Shown: piece by piece, positions 59,626 through 64,000 of the stretch
How the letters are laid out: every line of letters begins with the position of its first letter
Position numbering within the stretch: the first letter of the stretch is position 1
Origin: a bacterium
GTDB taxonomy: Bacteria; Spirochaetota; Leptospiria; Leptospirales; Leptonemataceae
NCBI GenBank assembly: GCA_024742665.1
Contig: JANSYA010000016.1
Span: 1-64,000 of the forward strand
Length of the DNA stretch: 64,000 nt
Direction: 5' to 3'
The notes under the pieces: model-generated
Databases searched by the model: none
The model's input: the letters and a program-made list of their open reading frames with translations, nothing else
Told to the model about the DNA's origin: nothing
Made by a program: the position numbers and the translations under genes

Positions 59626-60027
59626 ATGAGCACGTCTCTGGAGCATATTGTGAAGAAAATTGGCGAACGGCTGCGCAACGTACGAGAAACCAGAGGCAAG
59701 AATATGACCATCGCCCGCGAAATACGCGAACGCTACGGAGTCAAAATCGATCCGAGCTACCTGTCGCGCATGGAACGCGGCAAAGCCGAAATTCCGCTGC
59801 GAACCCTCTTCGCCCTGGCCGATTATTATGAAGTCGAAGTTTCGAGCCTGCTCGATCCTTCCACGAGCGGCGACGCCGCCGACATCGAATATATCTTAAG
59901 CGATCCCGACCTGGTGCGTACGATCACGCATCTCAAGCTGGAGCTGGGCGAAACTCTGGCGCGCCATCATATCAAACGTTCGATCGAACAGCTGCTGGAA
60001 CTGCGCAAGAATACGAAAGACGATTGA
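59626..60027 (+). CDS. XRE-family helix-turn-helix regulator (second copy)
   Basis: 133 residues from ATG 59626 (MSTSLEHIVKKIGERLRN); an upstream GTG at 59596 would add 10 residues. HTH: IGERLRNVRETRGKNMTIAREIRERYGVKIDPSYLSRMERGKAEIP, with the YLSRMERGK recognition helix shared with the first XRE gene. C-terminal segments: PLRTLFALADYYEVEVSSLL and a final helix LELGETLARHHIKRSIEQLLEL for dimerisation. It is a second member of the tandem XRE pair, shorter and without the Lys tail. It has the strong inverted repeat about 165 nt upstream. It leads into the TPR lipoprotein genes, which it may control. Confidence 0.83.
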   Translation: MSTSLEHIVKKIGERLRNVRETRGKNMTIAREIRERYGVKIDPSYLSRMERGKAEIPLRTLFALADYYEVEVSSLLDPSTSGDAADIEYILSDPDLVRTITHLKLELGETLARHHIKRSIEQLLELRKNTKDD

Positions 60028-60134
60028 AGCCGCGTCGCCGGCCGGCGATTGACTGCCCTTTGATGTCGCCGTCTTCCGGCTGCTGCAATTGACTCCGACT
60101 TTACAGACCAGGAGACGGCGCAGAATATAGCGCC

Positions 60135-61232
60135 ATGCCACGCAAGCCTTCGATTCTCGTTCCATCTGGATCGCGCCCTCGACCCGAATCTCCAAATCCC
60201 GTCGGCTGCGCCTCCTGGGCCATTCTCATTTTCGCGGCTGTGTGCATGCAGGCCTGCGAACCGGCGCCCGCCCAGGACGATCCGCTGTCTGTCGAATACG
60301 CCTTTCGCCTGGAACGGACTCCGGGCTCCGGGAGTGTGCCGGCGCGGGAGGCCGTCGCACAGGCGGAAAAGCTGCGCGCCGCGGGCTACGCCGCGTATCG
60401 CGCCGGTGAAGATGAACAGGCGATTCAAAAATATCTGTCCGCGCTCAAGCTGCATGCCAGCGCCGCCATCTATTACCAGTTCGGCAACAGCCTGATGAAT
60501 GTCGGTCGCTTCGCGGATGCCGCCGAAGCGTACCAGCGATCCGTGATGTTGTACTACGAACGCCCCGAACTCGCTTTCTATAATGCCGCCTGCGCGTACA
60601 GTCGTATGGAAAACGCGCCAAAGGCCTACGAACTTCTCGCCCTGGCATTTGATCGCGGTTACGACGCCTTCGCTCACGTGCGCAAGGATCCCGATCTGGC
60701 CTACCTGCGAAAGCAGCCGGACTGGGAAACGCAGCTGCGCGCGCTGATTCCGCCGGAAGTCGAGTACGACGTAGAGAGTCTCAAAGGTTTAATTCTCAAG
60801 TATACTCCGCGGTTGCCCAACCAGTACTACCTGTGCGCCAACGGCGTATCCCTGGAGCACGTGATCTGCGAAGGCGGTTTCATTCGTGGGACCTGGCGCA
60901 TCGAAGCGGGAGACCTGGTCATTTCGGAAGACACGATTTGTACGACGATCGGCGAAGGCCGGAGCCAGGCAGGCGGCGCGTGCGTTTATTTTGAGCGCTA
61001 TCGATTTGCTGGATGCACGCCGCAAAAGACGCCGGCCGGACCGAAGCTGCTGAAAAACGAAATTCGCCGCGGCCTCCAGCAAGCAGTCCGCGGAGTCGAA
61101 CCGGAGATCGAAGAACTCGGATTTCGCAAATACGCCGCCGACCCGGTCCAGTGTGACCCGGCTTTTATTCCACAGTCGCGCGAAGATCTGACCATCGAGG
61201 CCTTTGAGGATCCCTTCGGTGATCGTCAGTAA
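60135..61232 (+). CDS. TPR-repeat lipoprotein, first of a tandem family
   Basis: 365 residues, with GGAGA 10 nt upstream. An Arg/Pro-rich leader (about 25 residues) precedes the hydrophobic segment ILIFAAVCMQAC (lipobox Cys near 41). TPR-like helices run from about 75 to 175, with YYQFGNSLMNVGRFADAAEAYQRSV the clearest repeat. A second domain (about 205-345) has conserved blocks YDVESLKGLILKYTPRLPNQYYLC, GGFIRGTWRIEAGDLVISEDTIC and FRKYAADPVQCDPAFIPQ with five to seven Cys. It has two close paralogues in tandem at 61308 and 63507. Function is unknown; it is probably envelope-bound. Confidence 0.8.
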   Translation: MPRKPSILVPSGSRPRPESPNPVGCASWAILIFAAVCMQACEPAPAQDDPLSVEYAFRLERTPGSGSVPAREAVAQAEKLRAAGYAAYRAGEDEQAIQKYLSALKLHASAAIYYQFGNSLMNVGRFADAAEAYQRSVMLYYERPELAFYNAACAYSRMENAPKAYELLALAFDRGYDAFAHVRKDPDLAYLRKQPDWETQLRALIPPEVEYDVESLKGLILKYTPRLPNQYYLCANGVSLEHVICEGGFIRGTWRIEAGDLVISEDTICTTIGEGRSQAGGACVYFERYRFAGCTPQKTPAGPKLLKNEIRRGLQQAVRGVEPEIEELGFRKYAADPVQCDPAFIPQSREDLTIEAFEDPFGDRQ

Positions 61233-61264
61233 ACGCCGTCGCAAACATCAGTTTCCGGCAGCAG

Positions 61265-61292
61265 TTAAAACTACTGGACGAAGTGATATAAT
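61265..61292 (+). promoter_or_regulatory. candidate sigma70 promoter of the second TPR lipoprotein
   Basis: TTAAAA (61265-61270) and TATAAT (61287-61292) are spaced by 16 nt. The transcription start would fall about 8 nt before the ATG at 61308, giving a nearly leaderless mRNA. This suggests each lipoprotein gene has its own promoter. Confidence 0.5.
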
Positions 61293-61307
61293 CAGGCGCG
61301 CTGGTGT

Positions 61308-62342
61308 ATGCTCGGTTGCATCCGCTGCTTCATTCTGATTTTCGTGGCTCTGGTCCTGTCGGGGTGCGAGCAGGCGCCGGAGCATTTCGATCCGCTCTCG
61401 CCGGAATATGCTGCACGTCTGGAACGCAATCCCGGCGACGGTCGAATTCCAGACTCGCAGGCCAGAGAGTATTCTGCAGAGTTACGCGACGCCGGCCTCG
61501 CCGCTTACAATGCCGGCGAATTCGCCCTGGCAAACGAAGCCTACCTGGCCGCGCTGTATCTGCATGCCAATGCGACGCTGTACTACCAGTTCGGCGAAAG
61601 CCTGATAAAGACCGACCGTTTTGCCGCCGCCGCCCAGGCCTTCCAACGCGCAAAACAGCTTGGTTACGAACAGCCAGAGCTGGCTCTTTACAAAGTCGCA
61701 GCCGCCTACAGTCGCCTGGAAAACGCGCCCAAAGCCCTTGAATATCTTTCCCGGGCTTTCGATCGCGGATTCTATGCCCGGGCTCTCGTTCTTGTAGATC
61801 CCGACCTGGCCTATTTACGCGAACAACCCGATTGGGACGCGCAGTTTCGCGCACTGGTTTCGCCCGACGTCGAGTACGACGTAGAGAGTATCAAAGGTCT
61901 GATAGTGGAATATATGCCGCGCAGTCCGGACCTGTTGTATCTATGCACGAACGGAGTTTCACTGGAGCACGTGGGGTGCAGCGGTGGATTTGTTCGCGGC
62001 GTCTGGAGGATCGAAGCGGGCCATCTCGTGATTGACGACGAACTCATCTGCACGGGAGTCGGCGAAGGTCGTTTCGCTACGGGCGCTGACTGCCGGCGCT
62101 ATGCGACGTTTAAATTCCGCGGATGCGAAAGCGTGCAAAAACCGCCGCGGATCCAGTACCTGAAAGAAAAAATGCGTCAGGCGTTCCAGATCAAAGCTCG
62201 CGGCGAAACGCCCGATCATTTCGAACTCGACTTCCGCAAATACGCCGCCGATCCGGTGCAGTGCGATCCGCACTATATTCCGCAGACCATTGAGGATATA
62301 CACGTCGAAGCTTTTGCGGACGAGACGACGAAAGCTCAATAA
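61308..62342 (+). CDS. TPR-repeat lipoprotein, second of a tandem family
   Basis: 344 residues. A short signal (MLGCIRCFILIFVALVLSGC) with lipobox Cys near residue 20; an earlier Cys pair could also be used. It aligns throughout with the first copy: YYQFGESLIKTDRFAAAAQAFQRAK, YDVESIKGLIVEYMPRSPDLLYLC, GGFVRGVWRIEAGHLVIDDELIC and FRKYAADPVQCDPHYIPQ. The conserved Cys in the second domain may form disulfides or bind a metal. It lacks the long leader of the first copy. It ends 7 nt inside the convergent pentaheme cytochrome gene. Role unknown; likely a paralogue with altered specificity. Confidence 0.8.
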   Translation: MLGCIRCFILIFVALVLSGCEQAPEHFDPLSPEYAARLERNPGDGRIPDSQAREYSAELRDAGLAAYNAGEFALANEAYLAALYLHANATLYYQFGESLIKTDRFAAAAQAFQRAKQLGYEQPELALYKVAAAYSRLENAPKALEYLSRAFDRGFYARALVLVDPDLAYLREQPDWDAQFRALVSPDVEYDVESIKGLIVEYMPRSPDLLYLCTNGVSLEHVGCSGGFVRGVWRIEAGHLVIDDELICTGVGEGRFATGADCRRYATFKFRGCESVQKPPRIQYLKEKMRQAFQIKARGETPDHFELDFRKYAADPVQCDPHYIPQTIEDIHVEAFADETTKAQ

Positions 62343-63385
62343 ACGACCGTAGACCAGATCGTCGCGCTGCGCTTCGCCAGCGGCAGCCTGGACCTGCCGC
62401 CCAGGCTTTGATCGTGAAAGCGTCGAATCAATCGGATATAGACCGGCCCGGCCGGCGCGTCGATCGTGAGTGTGATCCGATCTTGTTCGGGACGAATGCC
62501 CGAGTTGCGCTTCAGGTCGCGATTCCAGATCAGCGCTTCGGGAGCGGTTTCGTTGCGCCGACCGGCCTGGTAATATCGCGCCCAGCGTCGACGATAGTAT
62601 ACTCGCTGAAAGCCAGGATCATAAGCGGCTTCGAGAGCGATCGATCGATACAGATCCCCGGTCGGTAATATGTGTCCACGGTCCGCGATGCGAAAGGCCA
62701 GGCGAATCGTCGCGCCTTCGTCGCGCTCCGCCGAAAAATCATAAAATGCATTCGGCATCCGGTCCGTATTCTTGCCGCCGACCAGCTCGTGACCGGCGTA
62801 GTGGCACTGGTGGCATTCGTTTTTCGAACCGGCCGCCTGCCACTCGGCGAAAGTGTTCTGCATTGGTTCGTCGGAATAGCGCAGTGGATTCGTCGCGGTT
62901 GGAAAATTGAACTGGTGGCAGCCCGCGCAGAATTCCGCCGAACCGAAGCTTTCGCGCGCGCGAACCACGCCCGCATCGCAATTGCCCACGCGAATCGAAA
63001 TGATTTCGCCCTGGCGCACATGACACGCGGCGCAGTTGATGCCTTCCTGTAATTCGGGAGCCCGCGCTCCCTCTGCCCGCCAGGCCGCCTCCTGGCTTTC
63101 AAGCGGAGCGTGACAGTTGACGCACCACTGGCGCGGCTCATGATCAAAGGCTTCCTGAAAGACCGGATCGGTCCACGCATGTGCGTGCTGACCCCGACTC
63201 CATTCGGCGTGGCTGGTTTCGTGACACCCCAGACAGTAGGCCGCTTCGAGTTTTTCCGGCGTTTGTTCCCAGCCCGTTTGCACGGCGTGGCGTCCCTGCG
63301 AAAACAATGCCGGTTTAGATTCAGGAGTCGGTTCGCAGTGCAGGCCGATCGTCAGTAATAAAAAAAGCCAAATATGCCTGTACAT
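62336..63385 (-). CDS. pentaheme c-type cytochrome lipoprotein
   Basis: 349 residues. The signal peptide ends LTIGLHC, a lipobox. Five CXXCH haem sites: YCLGCH near residue 50, WCVNCH near 88, NCAACH near 118, FCAGCH near 155 and ECHQCH near 191. Further His (AGHELVGG, RGHILPTG, SHAEW) can be distal ligands. This is the cytochrome c554 / multihaem type. The C-terminal 120 residues are a beta-rich, Arg-rich domain without haem. It would carry electrons in the periplasm or at the outer surface. It is convergent with the second TPR lipoprotein and divergent from the third. Confidence 0.85.
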   Translation of the reverse strand: MYRHIWLFLLLTIGLHCEPTPESKPALFSQGRHAVQTGWEQTPEKLEAAYCLGCHETSHAEWSRGQHAHAWTDPVFQEAFDHEPRQWCVNCHAPLESQEAAWRAEGARAPELQEGINCAACHVRQGEIISIRVGNCDAGVVRARESFGSAEFCAGCHQFNFPTATNPLRYSDEPMQNTFAEWQAAGSKNECHQCHYAGHELVGGKNTDRMPNAFYDFSAERDEGATIRLAFRIADRGHILPTGDLYRSIALEAAYDPGFQRVYYRRRWARYYQAGRRNETAPEALIWNRDLKRNSGIRPEQDRITLTIDAPAGPVYIRLIRRFHDQSLGGRSRLPLAKRSATIWSTVVY

Positions 63386-63506
63386 TTGCTTGCGATCAGC
63401 GCGCGGATCTCTGATAACGATTGGCGAAATGATCGCGGTCGGGCAAGCAGAAAACCTGCTCGTTGCGCACAGCGCCGCAATTCAGGCAATTCAGGAAGGT
63501 TTTCGA

Positions 63507-64000
63507 ATGCGTCTTCATCTATTCTCAACGGTCTCTATCGCGCTGGCGATATTGGCGACCGCGACATTCTGCAAACCGGAAGTCAATCGCGATCCGCTCT
63601 CGGCCGAGTACGCTCTGCGCCTGAATCGCAATCCCGGTTCTGGAACCATGGAACAGCAGGCGGCGATCGAAAAGGCGCGGGCTCTGGTCGAGGCGGGCAT
63701 CGCCGACTATAAGAACAAGCAAGCCGAGGCCGCGGTCGCGAAGTACTTCGAGGCGCTCAAATATCACGCATCCGGCAAAACCTACTATCATCTGGGCAAC
63801 AGCCTGATGAATCTCGAACGCTTCGCGGACGCCGCCACTGCCTATCAGCACGCAGCCCTGCTGCGCTACGAACGCACGGAACTTGCGCTCTACAATACGG
63901 CCTGCGCCTACAGTCGTCTGGAAAACCTCGACGAAGCCTATAAATATCTGCGGCGGGCAATGGACCGCGGCTACAACGCTTTCAATTATGTGCGCCAGGA
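63507..64000 (+). CDS. TPR-repeat lipoprotein, third of a tandem family (cut by window end)
   Basis: Open from ATG 63507 to the window end; 164 codons visible, with GGAAGG upstream. It starts MRLHLFSTVSIALAILATAT and has the lipobox Cys near residue 22. The visible part repeats the family: a DPLSAEYALRLNRNPGSGT block near 30 and the TPR helices YYHLGNSLMNLERFADAATAY and YNTACAYSRLENLDEAYKYL. The copy follows the pentaheme gene on the opposite strand, so the cytochrome sits inside the cluster. The C-terminal conserved domain lies beyond the window. Confidence 0.75.
   Translation, partial: MRLHLFSTVSIALAILATATFCKPEVNRDPLSAEYALRLNRNPGSGTMEQQAAIEKARALVEAGIADYKNKQAEAAVAKYFEALKYHASGKTYYHLGNSLMNLERFADAATAYQHAALLRYERTELALYNTACAYSRLENLDEAYKYLRRAMDRGYNAFNYVRQ

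Noticed and set aside
1..64000. CRISPR array, prophage or integron
   Set aside because: No regularly spaced repeats, integrase, phage structural genes or att-like sites were seen.

Overview
The window is a GC-rich bacterial chromosome segment, densely coded on both strands. It has no phage, insertion sequence or CRISPR array. Frequent lipoproteins with loose lipoboxes, Omp85/AsmA/MlaC-type envelope proteins, a bactofilin, a CheW and large HAMP-SpoIIE and TPR proteins indicate a diderm. The style of the lipoproteins (propeller and TPR lipoproteins, and one resembling, from memory, a Leptospira/Myxococcus lipoprotein family) suggests a spirochaete of the Leptospirales (Leptonema/Turneriella/Leptospira relatives). 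That placement is inference; no rRNA gene is present to settle it.

Layout. 0-9 kb: a small membrane protein, a HAD protein, lipoproteins, then a plus-strand run of lipoprotein, MORN protein, SpoIIE-type phosphatase and TPR protein (start/stop overlaps), followed by a YcxB-like protein and an isochorismatase-like hydrolase. 9.0-9.6 kb: tRNA-Glu and tRNA-Lys on the minus strand with terminators and a structured, REP-like spacer. 9.6-17 kb: membrane protein, propeller lipoprotein, CheW, bactofilin, DsbA-like lipoprotein facing a secreted cysteine-rich protein, and a six-hairpin-like lipoprotein. 17-22 kb: malate dehydrogenase, then a minus-strand run of PfkB kinase, GT4 glycosyltransferase, kinase-fold protein and HAD phosphatase. 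22-31 kb: LTA-synthase-like sulfatase, a hypothetical protein, Nudix protein, orphan acetolactate synthase regulatory subunit, SppA-like protease and a histidine-kinase-like protein lacking the phosphoacceptor His. 31-36 kb: a minus-strand operon of MlaC/HpnM-like protein, MMPL/HpnN-like RND exporter, lipoprotein and sterol-desaturase-family protein. 37.7-45.7 kb: a lipid redox cluster (acyl-CoA dehydrogenase, FadH-like reductase, ferredoxin reductase, CrtI-like oxidoreductase) with a divergent TetR regulator and a palindromic operator candidate. 45.7-50 kb: ABC1/UbiB kinase, ApbE, MBL-fold hydrolase. 50-59 kb: a pepsin-family aspartic protease fused to a Kelch-like propeller, a metalloprotease / PD40 / Omp85-barrel fusion, and a divergent AsmA-like protein. 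58.7-64 kb: two tandem XRE regulators sharing an operator-like motif, then three tandem paralogous TPR lipoproteins, the third cut by the window end, with a pentaheme cytochrome lipoprotein on the opposite strand between the second and third.

The most unusual items are the bacterial pepsin-Kelch fusion, the metalloprotease-PD40-barrel fusion, the XRE / TPR-lipoprotein / multiheme island, the HpnMN-like lipid operon and the His-less kinase.
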